A stretch of 64,000 nt of DNA from Panicum virgatum (GCF_016808335.1 NC_053138.1:12579900-12643899), one strand, 5' to 3'; shown: positions 1 to 12,100, counted from the stretch's first letter. Numbers and translations: made by a program. Notes: generated by a model from the letters alone, not told the origin.

Positions 1-1560
1 AAAAATTCAGATTTGACACAAGATAAAGAGAAGCCGACCGTTCAAGAAACATCGGCTAGTTCCTGTTGCTCAGATTGTCCCCAATGGAGACCATACTTCA
101 AACAATATAGTCGAACAATGTTCAAGTTTGGCTGGGGGGCAAGATAAGAGCATCTATATCGGTTCTGACAGGACCGGTTTGACCGGTTCGTTAGACCGGT
201 CTGACCGGTCTGAACCTGGGAAGTCTGGTGGTGCAAAAAATAGGATCAAGCCGATCTTTGAGGAGCTTCTGGACAAATACAAGAAGATATCTGCGCAAAA
301 ACAAAGCAATCAATTGGAAGGCAAACGAAGAAGGAGTTCTTCACCACCACAATCAAGAAAGCATCAATGGTCATCGTATTGGTCTTCGTCATTCATCCCG
401 TCGATGCACTACCATGGTCTGCATATTCATGTGTGTTTAATCCATGGTTTGGTCATAATCCTTGGCTGCTATATTATGATTATCATTTTTATACTTTACC
501 AAGGAGCTATGATTTGTATAATCGGCCGCATTGGCCGTCTCAAGATTTTGTTATTGAACATGCTAAGGAATGTAAAGCCGAAATAGTTTGCTGATCGTAA
601 GCTAAAAATTATTGCATGCTAGTTCTCTTAGTTCGGCTATTTTAGCATGTTTAAATATAATGTATGGCCGACGCATTGTTAATTGTCGCCCTTAGACAAT
701 TTTGGCACAGAGAAGTGTTCTTTGGCACGCAAGCTTTGCCAAAGAACAGGGGGCATATATTGACGACCAAAATTGGCAGCAACCTGAACAGACCGGTCTG
801 ATCGGTATGTCCAGGCGGTCTGACCGGTCTAGGCGTCTGTAGACGGTCTGGCATGACCAACCAGTCTGACCGGTAGGTCCGACCGGTCTGACCGGTCTAG
901 GAGGAGTCCGAGTACAATTAGAGTTCTTAATAGATTTAGATCTGTAAACAGAATTTCTTGCGGGGTAAGTCTTCCCCACCCTATAAATATACAGGGTCAC
1001 GGCCGATTGAAGGAGAACCCAATCGAACCAATCAAATACATTTATCCTTATCGTTTTTACCTTTCTTTCTCGTTATCCTACTTTTCCAACCTCGACATAC
1101 TGTTCTTCTTTCGTCTCCATGGCGTTTGAGGACGCCCTAGCTGGCCTGCCGAGCCTAGGGCAACCCTACGCGCGCTTGCCCCGACGGGGTCCCTCCCGGG
1201 CGAGCGTTCGTCGGATCGTCGCCGTTGTGCACGGCGACCGATCTGATCGGTCCCTCTGACCGGTCTGACCGCTCCACGCAGGAGGTGCTGCAAGGAGCTC
1301 CTCCTCGCGTCGCGCGACCTAGCGCGATCGTGTGTTGGCCCGTAAAAGGCGTCAACACTGTGGAAAGACGTTGTAAGATTGAAGAGCAATAACGAAAAAG
1401 AAGATTGAAACTTAGTCTTCTAACTTTCTTATTTTTGTTCTTTAGTTTCTTTTGTTTCCATGAAAACTCTTATTTGAAGTTTAGAGTCTAATAACTCTCG
1501 TAACTCGAGGACCTAATTCCTCTTTTGGCTGTAGACACTCTCTCTTACGGTTTGACCATT
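1..1560. repeat. Retrotransposon-like segment with GACCGGTC-rich clusters
   Basis: No conserved gene is visible. The palindromic motif GACCGGTC and its one-base variants recur in three clusters (about 168-215, 785-905 and 1230-1275), often as tandem gaccggtctgaccggtc. A TATA-like ctataaatata sits near 981, and a GC-rich stretch at 1120-1330 has short open frames but no recognised domain. The layout (promoter-like TATA, then a leader and a T-rich tail) would fit a grass LTR-retrotransposon end. I could not find paired LTRs, a primer-binding site or gag/pol motifs, so this is an inference. Confidence 0.35.
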
Positions 1561-1817
1561 CAATCTACCATTGTGCAAACGCCACATGATTTGAGCCCAA
1601 ACTGTTTGCATTCGAATCATCTAGATAGAGAACACATGTTTGCATTCGACCAATTATATGCATTAAAAATACAAGGAACACCAATTTAAGCACATTTTAT
1701 TTATCAACAAGTGCACAATCGGAACAAGAGCATCTGCAGTGATTCCCTAATAACCGAACCGAAGAAGCAAGAAGACGATGAAGAACAACGGAAGAAGAGC
1801 AGCTCATACGGGCTTAA

Positions 1818-2418
1818 TTAGTAGTTGGACGGCAGCACGGGCGTGTACCACCTGCCGGCCTCCTCGTCGATGCTGTCGGCGGGTCGGTGCAGCAGGGCGT
1901 GGAACAGGACGACGAGGAGGCCGACGAGCAGGGAGATGAGGATGTTGGACGTGGCGCCGGTGAGCAGCAGGAGCACGAGCGTGACCGCGGAGAGGAGCGC
2001 GATGACGACGCCGTCGCTGACGGGGCGGCCGCAGATGAGGAGAGACTGGTCGACGTCGCGGTCGCGGAGGAAGTAGAGGAAGAGCCAGGCGGCGAAGCAG
2101 GCGAGGAAGACGACAGGGAGACGGGGTGCCAGAGCAGGGAGGCGAAGACGACGGCGAGGACGAGGAGCGCGTAGTTGGCGGCGAAGTGGGCGAGGTTGGC
2201 GCGCGCGCGCGGCGGTAGGCCTCGGAGAAGCCCCGCGGGACGGAGAGCGCGCCCGGGTCCGCGAGCTCGCGCCAGGGGCGGCACGCGGCGAGCGCGGACG
2301 CGCCGCGGGCCTTGGCGCGGGAGATGAAATCGAGCGGGTAGGTGGAGGTGGAGGAGTAGCCTCCCGGTGCTGGCGGCGGGGCCGACGAGGAGGCGGGGAT
2401 GGTGCCGTACTTGGACAT
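1818..2418 (-). pseudogene. PRA1F: PRA1 family protein F, copy 1, with two frameshifts
   Basis: PRA1 (prenylated Rab acceptor) proteins are small four-helix membrane proteins of the secretory and endosomal system. The copy starts with MSKYGTIP and continues through LDFISRAKARG and RPWRELADP. It then changes frame twice. Near 2199-2212 an alternating GC tract is one dinucleotide longer than in the intact copy 2 kb downstream, which shifts the frame after YRRARA. Near 2111-2115 one G appears missing after WHPVSL, before the hydrophobic VVFLACFAAWLFLYFLRD segment. Joined across frames the family is unmistakable, with the usual length of about 200 residues and ending PVLPSNY. As written, no frame gives the full protein. 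Both defects fall in slippage-prone or GC-rich sequence, so an assembly error is a real alternative to true decay. Confidence 0.8.
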
Positions 2419-3402
2419 GGCTGGCTGCCTGGCTGGGGGTGGGGGGACGGCGAGGCGGGGAAGCTTTGCGACGCGGCGGGGTAACGGGAAGCGAAGAGCC
2501 CTGGCCCCTGATGCGCAGTAGCTGGACTTTGCAACTGCGAGGGAGGAAGGTAATCCAATCATGGAGTGAGCGAGGACACACATACACCTAGGTGGAGACC
2601 GGAGGTCCGGAGATGTACGCGTGCACCATCCGGACCGTTGATTTGTTGATTTAGCTGTGCTGCAGAGGATGCATGGTTTTATATTGTGAGGATTGTGGTG
2701 TGGGCTAAGTAGGGCACAATTATGCCTCAAAGCCCATTTTTGGCTTGGCCCGTATAATGTTTATTGGACTAGCCAAATTGTGGGCTTGTTTGTGACACGT
2801 CCATGCCATCTTTTCCGATCATGGCCACTTCTGTCGCAAATGTTAGGAGTCACATATGTAACTGATAGTTAAATTATCACACAAAATCTAACATTTTTTG
2901 TTTTGAAATAATTTTTTATTGTTGAAACAATTATTATTGTTCGAGCAACAAAAAAAATTTATTCTAGCAACAAATCACAAGTGAACTGGTTTGTTGAGCT
3001 GATTTTAGACCCGAAACACAGAATCTGGAGGGTGGGAGTGGGTGTGACAGGTCACAAGCGTGACCCTGAGCAGCATCCCACTTTTGTTCTACAGGATATT
3101 GGTTCCTACCGGTCATTGGCCTTGATTGTTTCCAATTATAATTAGTTTATTGGTAAAATAAATAATAATTACACTAAACGCCTACCTTATTTTTACTTAT
3201 TTTTCTTATGTGGTAAGCCAATATAGAGATTTGAACTATAAAAAATAAAAAGTGATGAGCGAAAAAATCTTCACTTAACTTATAATCTAAATATGACTTA
3301 AAGAAGCGGAAACAAACAGTGGCATTGAGAATAGACTGATCAATTTGCTAATGTGCTGTTACAAATCAGTCTGGATACCTGAGTACTTCCTCTATTTCTG
3401 AG
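2419..3402. other. Intergenic, upstream of PRA1F copy 1
   Basis: About 1 kb with no gene visible. The first 200 bases are GC-rich and probably hold the 5' leader and promoter of the minus-strand PRA1 copy. The rest is AT-rich with short A/T runs and nothing recognisable. Confidence 0.5.
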
Positions 3403-3536
3403 TACTTCCTCTATTTCAAAATGTAAGTCGTTTTGATAAATCTAGATATATATAGTATTTGCTATACATCTATATATACATCATGTTTATATACATAGCA
3501 AAATCTATAAGTCTAAATTTACCAAAACGACTAACA
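3403..3536. mobile_element. Degenerate Stowaway-like MITE
   Basis: The left part reads tacttcctctatttcaaaat, then gtaagtcgttttgataaatc. The right part holds the inverse, gtctaaatttaccaaaacga. The centre is AT-rich (atatatatag, tatatataca). This matches the look of decayed Stowaway elements of grasses. A 20-base duplication of the left end (tgagtacttcctctatttc, 3381-3419) precedes it. The right terminus is not intact. Confidence 0.5.
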
Positions 3537-3865
3537 ATTTGGAATTATATGGCCAATCTCTTCCGGCTTGATCGTGTAGCTCCACTTCTCCAAAGGACGC
3601 TTCCAACTTCCAAGTAACCATATGGTCGTAGAGTGCCAAATAATTGAGCCCAAATTGATCGACTTCAGGTTCATCGCTCCCAAAAAACATGATTTCACTA
3701 GCAAATCATCCAATTAAAGAGAATAAACGTCTTCATGCATCGACTAACCAAGTTTAAGCACATCTTTGTCTCTGAGCAAGTTCACAAACGGAACAAGAGC
3801 AACTGCAATAATAACATCGACTGAACCAAGAGCCAATGAGGTCGACGAGGAACGGCCGGGGCTAG

Positions 3866-4384
3866 CTAGTTTGCCGGCGGTGGCTCGGGCTTGGAGCACA
3901 GCCTGGCTTCCTCGTCGTCGTCCGCGGGGAGGTGCAGCACGGCGTGGGCCGCGACGAGCAGGGCCCCAGCGAGCAGCAAGACGAGGACGCCCGTCGCGCC
4001 GCGGGTGACCGCCAGCAGGAAGGGCGTGAACATCGGGACCAAGCGGAGGGCATCACCAGGCGAGGCCAGGAAGAAGAGCGGGACGACCACGGGCAGGAAG
4101 ATGGGCCGCCAGAGCAGGGAGGCCGAGAAGACGGCGATGGAGACGAGGCCGTAGTTCGCGCTGAAGCGCGCGAGGTTGGCGCGCGCGCGGTGGCGGGCGT
4201 CGGCGAGACCCCGCGGGACTGAGAGCGCGCGCGGGTCCGCGAGCTCGCGCCAGGGGCGGCGCGCGGCCGCCGGAGACGACGCGCCGGGGGCGTTAGCGCT
4301 GGAGGAGGTGGAGTCCAGCGCGGCGGGCGAGCCCTCGGGCGCCGCGGTGGGGGACGAGGCGGTGATGGTTCCGTACTTGGACAT
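3866..4384 (-). CDS. PRA1F: PRA1 family protein F, copy 2 (intact)
   Basis: Single-exon gene of 172 residues. PRA1 proteins bind prenylated Rab GTPases and act in vesicle traffic in ER, Golgi and endosomal membranes. The N-terminus MSKYGTITASS is the same as in the copy at 1818-2418. It is followed by the family signature RRPWRELADP...LSVPRG (about 42-60), ARANLARFSANYGL (about 67-81) and two hydrophobic blocks (about 80-113 and 118-150) expected to form helical hairpins. The tail is acidic (DDDEEA). The start was chosen because MSKYGTI is shared by both copies and the family. It lies between a frameshifted copy and a remnant, with matching 3' flanks, so it belongs to a tandem segmental array. 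It may now be the only working member, if the frameshifts in copy 1 are real. Confidence 0.88.
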   Translation of the reverse strand: MSKYGTITASSPTAAPEGSPAALDSTSSSANAPGASSPAAARRPWRELADPRALSVPRGLADARHRARANLARFSANYGLVSIAVFSASLLWRPIFLPVVVPLFFLASPGDALRLVPMFTPFLLAVTRGATGVLVLLLAGALLVAAHAVLHLPADDDEEARLCSKPEPPPAN

Positions 4385-4494
4385 GGCTAGCTGGATGCGC
4401 GCGGTGGCCGGCGCCGGCGAGGACGGGGAACTCGAGCGCCCCGCGGTGGGTACGGTGAACTTTGACGTGGTTCCGGTCTAACTGAAGATTTTAT

Positions 4495-5380
4495 GCTAAT
4501 ACTTGTGTGACTGTCTCACACTTGCGAACAACATCAGCCACGGGAAATTTCCCGTTCACTGCCACGGGCACTTGAGTCCTCCGGTCCTCCCTCCCGCTGG
4601 CTCCAGTGGTACGGTGCAAGACACATGTTGTTGACAAACAGGGCTGGATGACAAGCTCAAAACTTGCGAGCTGGATAGACTCATTGTTGCTCAGCTCGGC
4701 TCGGCTTGACTTGACTCGGCTTGATAGATTTTTTAATGAGCCGAGCAACTATTTCATTAACGAGCTGGCTGGAGCCAGCTCGCGAGCTAACTGAGTCATA
4801 GGGGTCAAGAGAACCAAGCTAAAACAGCCCAATGTGCTTGATCTTTAAATTACTTTTCGTCTAAATTTTCAAGCTAAAACTCATGTATTTATTGTTGGCT
4901 CATAATTTATGATTTTGTCATTTATCATTGAAGTTTGATAATTAGAATAAATATAATTAGAGAACTATTGATCGGTTGTTATTTATGCATGCTCGATACA
5001 ATGTGGAATTTGGAATTATGGAACTTTATAATTCCCGTATCTTTTGTATTTCACCTATGTTGTATTCCATCATGGTAAATCTAGTGCTACCTTCGCCTCT
5101 GTATCTAAGCATTTTGGCCTATATGGCAAAGACCAAACGAGGAAAGAGAACAAACCAGTATATCTTTGTGAAGAGATGGTTTCGCCATAAGATAGTACAC
5201 TGGCCAACACAACTTATGATGTTTTATAGGCAACACTCTAACCATTATAGGTGTTGGCTATATGTAATTGTCAATTAATGTAGAGTTACTAAAAACAATT
5301 TACTCCCTACAACATTTTCTGGAAAGTTCACAAGGCGGATTCCATCAGGACGCATCCTGAATAGCCATGGGCAATTGACA
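4495..5380. repeat. Intergenic with a CTCGGCT inverted repeat
   Basis: No gene. At about 4650-4800 there is an imperfect inverted repeat: gttgctcagctcgg on one side and gagccgagcaac on the other, flanked by cgagctgg/ccagctcg units. Such GAGCCGAGC-rich blocks are common in grass intergenic DNA and may be a transposon end, but no target-site duplication was found. The remainder is AT-rich and unremarkable. Confidence 0.4.
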
Positions 5381-5685
5381 AACAATCGAGCCCAAATTGA
5401 TTTCAGGTTGATCACTCTCAAACGCATAGTTTCACTAACAAATAATCTAAAGACAATAAATGTCTGCACATCATAAATAAATAAATATACAAAGAACACA
5501 CGTTTAATCACAATTTTAATTTATCTGTGAGCAAGTGCACAAACCGATCAAGAACATCTGCAGTATCCACTATTCAAGTACTAACATTATCCAAGAAGAG
5601 CACGAGCGCCACAGGCAGCGAGACGAGCACGCTCGCCGTGGCCCCATGGGCTGCGTTGACACCACCCTCGTCCTCTTCTTCAATG
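5381..5685 (-). pseudogene. PRA1F copy 3, 3' remnant
   Basis: This segment repeats the 3' flank of the two upstream PRA1F copies. The phrase gagcccaaattgat, a following tcaggtt, and then tttcactaacaaataatc parallel 3648-3710. The gagcaagtgcacaaaccgat block with catctgcagt parallels 1709-1740 and 3774-3800. After it, a GC-rich stretch (agcacgagcgccacaggcag, 5599-5618) looks like the C-terminal coding part of the gene in reverse. Similarity stops at the retroposon-like insertion that begins at 5689. Only the 3' end of the unit survives, so no product is expected. Confidence 0.6.
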
Positions 5686-5688
5686 TTT

Positions 5689-6530
5689 TTTTTCCGAAGG
5701 GATATGGATTCATTGAAGTGTGAAATTACATCCCCGAATTACATCCAACCCCTGGGAAGAAAAGAAAATTACAACAAGGTACCAGAAGGACTTGTCTGTA
5801 AAAAACTCTTCTTCCAGCTTCATCTTCCATCCTCGCGATGAGCCGCAGCTCCCGCCCGCCGCCCGCCGCCGTGCCCAGCCGAGGCCGACGAAGAAGACCA
5901 TCACACGTAAAGCCACAAAAGCCAATGACCCAGAGCCACCGTCGAGCCGCATGTATAACACTGAAAGAGCATCGACATCTTTCTCGCCAAGAACTTGCCG
6001 CCGCTGGGAACAACCTCGACGGCCGGAATCCACCTCCCAGTATGGGGAATAAGTGGAAGCTCACATCCCTTCGCAGAGACGAAGCAGGAAAACCCCACCG
6101 AACCATCTCCGACGAGCACACATACACCGAAACTTATTTGGGGGGAAAAGGGGCTCACCCACCTATCGCCGGCGAAGACAGTAGTTTCACCGAAACAAAG
6201 GAGGGGAAGCACAACCTGACACCGCCTCAGCTTCGCAACCCCGTCCAACGTGCCAACGACGGCGAGCTCGCCGGAGACGAAGCTGAGGGCCAAAAGATCC
6301 ACCCGACTCCATGAAGCCGCCATGGAGCAGGAACTAAGAACCTAAACCTAGGAACTAGCTATACAGGTGGATCCGCGCGTCGATTCGCCGGATCCCCACC
6401 TCCACCGGCGCCAGAGCGGCCGTCGGAGGCAGGGAGTCGGCAGAATCGACGGCGGACCAAGAAGTTCGCCCTTCCGCCGCTCTCTGTACTGTAGCAGGCT
6501 AAAGCAGGGGAAAGGGGGAAAAACAGTCCC
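5689..6530 (-). mobile_element. Retroposon-like insertion with 14-bp target duplication
   Basis: The 14-base phrase cttcttcaatgttt occurs at 5675-5688 and again at 6531-6544, on either side of an 842-base insert. The insert begins with a T run (poly-A on the minus strand), as expected for a LINE- or SINE-type retroposon in reverse orientation. Its GC-rich body (5830-6500) has overlapping short open frames but no reverse-transcriptase or endonuclease motif, so it would be non-autonomous or 5'-truncated. It interrupts the remnant PRA1F copy 3. Confidence 0.6.
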
Positions 6531-7248
6531 CTTCTTCAATGTTTCTATCTACTATTCGCCCATTCCCCTAAAAAAATGTTTATATCTACTATTTATGCTA
6601 ACCATGACCTACTCATTTTTCTCACCTTTTTCTCCACCGGCAGGAGCAATACAATGCTAATAATATGGTCATATGGATGCATGCTCTAATATTGGCATAA
6701 GCCAAATCAGTACAATGAATAATAGTGCTTGAGTATGCAATGAGAGAATAATATTGATCCTGTCTGAACCTCTCTGCTCCTGTTTCTAATGTTTTATGTT
6801 TGAATCTTTTAGTTTTAGGTCTGAGACACCACGCGTGCACTGCAGTGGATCGATGCGCCCGACAAATTACCAAGCTTAACTGATTGCCATGAAGGTTGCC
6901 TCACTCGTCATTGATACCATGCTGAGCGGTTTTTAACAAGTTCGCTTGCGTGCTCAATGCACATCTTTTAGATACATGATGAGCTCTCAAATTGAACATA
7001 TGGACCCTTGAACCTTTTAAGTGCTTCATCATTCATTTCAAATGAATTTCGGTCCATAATTAGACCTCGAGTGAACTTGGAGTGAATCACTTGAAAAGTT
7101 TGAAGGACCTACAATGTTCACTCTAAGAATTCAGACCTAGATGAGAATATGGGAAAAAGTAAGGGCCTCGGTTGCATTTTTACTCATTTGAAATTATATG
7201 ACCAGAACCAAGATCCCATAGCTATAGTAACAGGTGCAAAGCTTCCAT

Positions 7249-7772
7249 ATTTTTTCGTGACCGTACCTGAGCATGTTTTTCATTAAATAAAAAGCAGTTA
7301 CAGACACAATCTTGAAATGGCCAAGTAGAGCTTGACCAACACAAGAGCACAAAGGACTAAAAATAGAGAAACACTGAAAAACGCACACACAAACGAGAAA
7401 ACACAACAACAACACAAACAACAACAAAGTAAAACGAAAATGACAAAGAGCACAACCCACACATCTAGACACAACCCTACAACTGAATCTGCAAGCAAAA
7501 ACAACTTCTTCTAGGGGGGAAGGTCTGCGACCTAACAAAGGCGGCAAAGCATCCACCCTGTCCACCACCACGGCGGCAAAGCATCCGCCCAAAGCAAATT
7601 TTAACCAACGCGACGACAATGGCAAAGCATCCGCTAGACCGGAACGACGACAAAGCATCCACCAGCGAAGAGAAGCCGACGACCAAGCGTGACCCGGACA
7701 ATGCAGATGAAATGATGCAAAAGCAGGTGCAGAAGCAGAAGCTCTCCGAGGAGAGCAGATGGCCGCCACCAA
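7249..7772 (-). mobile_element. Second retroposon-like insertion with 12-bp target duplication
   Basis: The 12-base phrase caaagcttccat is present at 7237-7248 and 7773-7784. The 524-base insert between them begins with atttttt, consistent with a poly-A tail on the minus strand. The interior has short repeats of ggcaaagcatccacc at 7543-7665. No coding domain was recognised. Confidence 0.55.
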
Positions 7773-7784
7773 CAAAGCTTCCAT

Positions 7785-9394
7785 GTAACATAGTGTTCCA
7801 GACTAAAATACTTAACTTGGTGCAGATAAATTATGTTATTGAACAGCAAGTAACCTCACTATCCCACTAGGACAGACGAGAGGGCAAGTGTTAATTATCT
7901 TAGCATCAAGTACGTGCTGGCCAATAATTTCCTCGAGTAATACTATTCTCCCAAAAGCTGCAGTGACTAATGATTTCATCACTCTTGGTGCCTCACAATA
8001 GAATCATATCTAAAGCTCCTTTAGGTCTGCCATACCCAACCCAGTTCTTTGACCACTCTGTCTAATCATATCCTTATTGATGTAAAGCAAGTACAGAAGC
8101 ATGCAAGGGCCAAATAGGAGAGCGGCGTCAGCCTCCTCAGCCTTAACCTTGCTTGTGGCGTAATCATACCGGCCGGGCGATAGCTCCTTAAACAAGTGAT
8201 TGGATCGTGATTACTCACTTTTGTGGGCATATATACATGGGCTTTTGGTCTTGGGGGCTCCAGTTACATCATTGCTTGGATATGATCAAGCACTTTGATA
8301 TACACAGTAGGGTTGGATCATTATTCACCGTTTGGTTAAAGCCTTAAAGGTGTACGTGTACAAGAGCCAGCGAAGGTGTATTACTCACTCCATCCAGTTT
8401 TGATTGATATATTTCCATATGGATCAATGATCAAGATCACAAGTGTGCTTATCAATCTACTATTCTTTATTGAGGGGAACTCCTCGTTTCTAGTACCGCA
8501 GCCCACATTGAAAACCGACGGACTAATCAAATTGCGAAGATGAAGCGGAATGAGTTATTGCGTTGGGAAAACTCCGAGGTGGAGGCTAAATACATCAATC
8601 AAATTTGGATTTCTCATTTTTGATAATATATCTATCAAACTCCGAGTATTTAATTACTTGTTTGAGCTTCAATTCACAAGAGGAGGGGCCGAGGGGCTCT
8701 TTTATTTGCACATAAGGGAGCCATATATGTGCTTTTAATTGATTAGTTACGGGAGTATAATTACTTATGTAGATGAACTAATAACGCACGTCCATGCATA
8801 ATTTGTTCTAGGTATAGGAATCGAATTAATAATGAAAAGCAGTCCCAATCTCAACCGTCGGCATTGAACTTCTTTGTTAAGCACGTGCATATCTCTATTT
8901 CGGAGTGCTTTGTCACGTGCAGTTGGATAGACCTCTCGCTCACTGATGAGTCAACCACGCGTGCGCCGCTTCAAGTTTGATGCCTGGAATCTTTTGGCAA
9001 CTAATAAAGGCCATGCAAACTTCGCTTTCTACTCAAGTGAGGGTATGGCCCCAAAATTGCATTAAGTTTTGTCACGCCGGCGCCGCGCTACATTAGCTGC
9101 CAGACGATTGACGATCATGCATGCTGGGATAATTTACTGTTTAGAGGCTTCCTTATTTATAATGTTTCTTTTGAATTTGATATCGAATTCATATTTTCTA
9201 GTCCATTTTTTTAAAAAAAAATTCTTAGCCATTCCCCTCGTATGGGTACATTATTCTTCCCTCTACCTCTCTCTATCTCCGGGTCCTTTTTTCGAGGTGT
9301 ATAGCACACATATGGCCACCGTGAAATTCTTTTCACAAAAAGACGAATGCATGCATGGAGTACTAAACGGAGTTTATTTGCCAAATCTTTTTAC
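7785..9394. other. Intergenic, no gene recognised
   Basis: Mixed AT-rich sequence. Short open frames at 8010-8195 and 8550-8738 have no family resemblance. Around 8390-8440 a fragment actcactccatccagttttg resembles one end of a Stowaway element, but the partner end was not found. Confidence 0.4.
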
Positions 9395-9648
9395 GGATGA
9401 GTGTAATTTTTCAAGCCGAATCTAATGAGTCAAATTCCACCATGATTTGACTACATTGATGCTACAGTAATCACCCCTAATCATCTTCTACTCCTGCGGT
9501 TAAAGGCCTTATTAGCTATATCACATGCTACAGTATCATAATTTTGAAGGTTATTTTGTGATTAGACTTTATTTAATATCTCTAATTAATAGTTAAAGAG
9601 GTGAAAAAATTTCATAAATTTTTTTTCACCCCCTAACCAAACATGGCC
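9395..9648. mobile_element. MITE fragment ending in AACCAAACATGGCC
   Basis: The right end ccctaaccaaacatggcc and the interior (tgctacagtaatcacccc, ttaatagttaaagaggtg) match the interior and right end of the better preserved element at 58007-58324. The left end is eroded, so the start is approximate. Confidence 0.5.
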
Positions 9649-10675
9649 TATATCAACAAGAGAAGATGGAAAAAAAGAGGACAGCTGCGCGAATGCTCCA
9701 TGGCATGCATAGGTAGGCGAGCAAGCGCTGGGTCCAATAAATGCTTGGTGTATTTGAGAACTGATGAGAGACATTCTGTCATGGCTAATCATGATCATAC
9801 ATGCACGGCGCACACGTACAGTGCATATACGCACATGCAACCTCACAAACGCGTGGAAGGCATGATTGCAGCCAAAAGAAGAGGTCCCATGCATCTCCTC
9901 TTGAGCAGATTATTCATTCCTCTTCCTAATATCAACAGATTATTCTTTTAATAATGGAAAGTGCTCCAGGCTCTAATAGATTACCAATTTCGTCGCCAAT
10001 ATCTAAATATTTTTTATAATCACCAAGACACACCTTCATTTTGCTACAGCATTGAGTATTAAAAATATTAAAAAATATTATTGGTGGTGAAGAGAGAAAA
10101 TATATAAAGTATAAAAATATTATTGATGGCGAAGAGAGAAAATACATAAAGTATGAGAGATAAGTAATCCACTGAAGATGCTTTAGTGACCTAATTAATC
10201 AATGGCAATAATCATCATCACGTCAATGCTGGATCAACATGCATGCACGCCGACTACCACGCCTAGACAACACAATTTCAAGCAAAGGTGCATGCAACTA
10301 GAACTTCAGTCACGCCATCACATACTTCTGATTTTTCAAGCAAAGCAAGTGGCAAGTCCTCACTGGTTTCATGCATCAAGAAAATTAGTAATAAGCAATA
10401 TTAATAAGGAAAAAAAGATAGAAAGAAAATTAATTAAGAAACAAGACTCTAGCTAGCTAGTTGCTGTATTTTATAGCCGGGACGCCACTCTACCTCTGCT
10501 GAGGCTCCTTCTTATCATCTGAAAACGCTTTCCCTCCTTCCTGCCTGCAGCAGCACTTCATATACAGGTTGAGGCCTCGCTTCACAAGCACCACCACAAC
10601 CTGATACTCCTCTCGCAACAAATCCGCGGCGCCGATCAGCGATCGGAGCTGAAGCACCATCATCCGGCGCGCGTG

Positions 10676-12028
10676 ATGTGGCCCGGGGACGGTCCTTGGC
10701 CGGCGTCCGCCGTCACGGCGGCGGCGCTGCTCGTCGCCGCTGTCATCATCGTGCGGCGGCTCTTCATCCCTCGCCTGTGGCCGTCGTCAGGGTCAGGGAC
10801 CGAGCGACGGGGGGCGGCGAGCGGCGGCGCGTCCGGATCGGCGCGTCTCCCCGCGGGCTCGCTCGGGTGGCCGCTCCTCGGCGAGACGCCGGCGTTCATC
10901 CTCGCGGCGTACTCCGCCCGCCCGGAGTCCTTCGTCGAGCGGCGGCGGCTCCTGTACGGGAAGGTGTTCGCGTCGCACCTGTGGGGCTCCCCGGCGGTGG
11001 TGAGCTCGGACCCGGAGGTGAGCCGCGCGGTGCTGCAGGCCGACGCGTCGGCGTTCGTGCCGTGGTACCCGCGCTCGCTCATGGAGCTCATGGGGCGGTC
11101 CTCCATCCTGGTGCTCGGCGGCGGGCTCCAGCGCCGGGTGCACGGCCTCGCCGGCGCCTTCTTCAAGTCGCCGCACCTCAAGGCCCGGGTCACCGCCGAC
11201 ATGCGCCGCCGCGTCGCCCGCGCCATGGCCGCGTGGCAGCGCCGCGGCGCGCCCGTCGTGCGCGTCCAGGACGAGGCCAAGTCGGTACGTGACGCGACGC
11301 GGTGCGAGCCGCCGCCCCTCTCTTTCTTGCTGACTACAACTACCACCAATCCACCATTGCCGATCGATCGATCGATTCGTGTGCTAGCTAGCTGGTGCCC
11401 ACACTACATACATACACGTGTGCCGAGGGCCTCGTGCACGCGTGCGCGCCCCCATGTCGCTACCCGAGGGTAGGGAGGTCCCGGTCCCGGGGTGGAGCCG
11501 ATCGATGGGCGCCGGCCGTGCCCGTGCGTGTGGATATACGCGCGCGACATGCGAGGTGATGCTTCGCGGCTTGGGAGTTAGCATTTGTCCATATGCCAAT
11601 GGAGAGTCATGGGCCAGCATTGCTCGCCATTGCAAAAAGATTACCTGCACAACTGGGTGCCAAACGACATTTTTGGATTGAGGGATAGAGGCGGGGATAA
11701 GGATACGGATAGGGATAGAGTTTGGACTGGACAGTCGGTGTGAAGTGATGAAGGGCCCAGAATAGATTACTTCACCACTACTAGTATGGCGGGATAAAGT
11801 ATCATAAACTCTCCACCGCCAAGCATGAGCTAGTGTCTCCAATCTGCTTATTTTTTTGTATGATCACAATCCTACCAATTCTAAAAATGGTTTTTACTAA
11901 GATATTCTGATGAAGGCTATCTACTCTTTAAGACTCACTCTTTAATGGTAAACCTATATAACAAACACACTACACACTCCCTCTGCAAAATAAACTCTCC
12001 ATCGCCAAGCATGAGTGTCTGTCCAATC

Positions 12029-12100
<72 letters not shown>

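Noticed and set aside
1804..2730. A 308-residue open frame covering the PRA1F copy 1 region
   Set aside because: Only its middle part up to YRRARA is PRA1-like. The rest is Pro/Arg-rich out-of-frame translation of GC-rich DNA.
10660..11349. Long minus-strand frame opposite CYP90D exon 1
   Set aside because: It is an antisense shadow of GC-rich coding sequence with no family resemblance.
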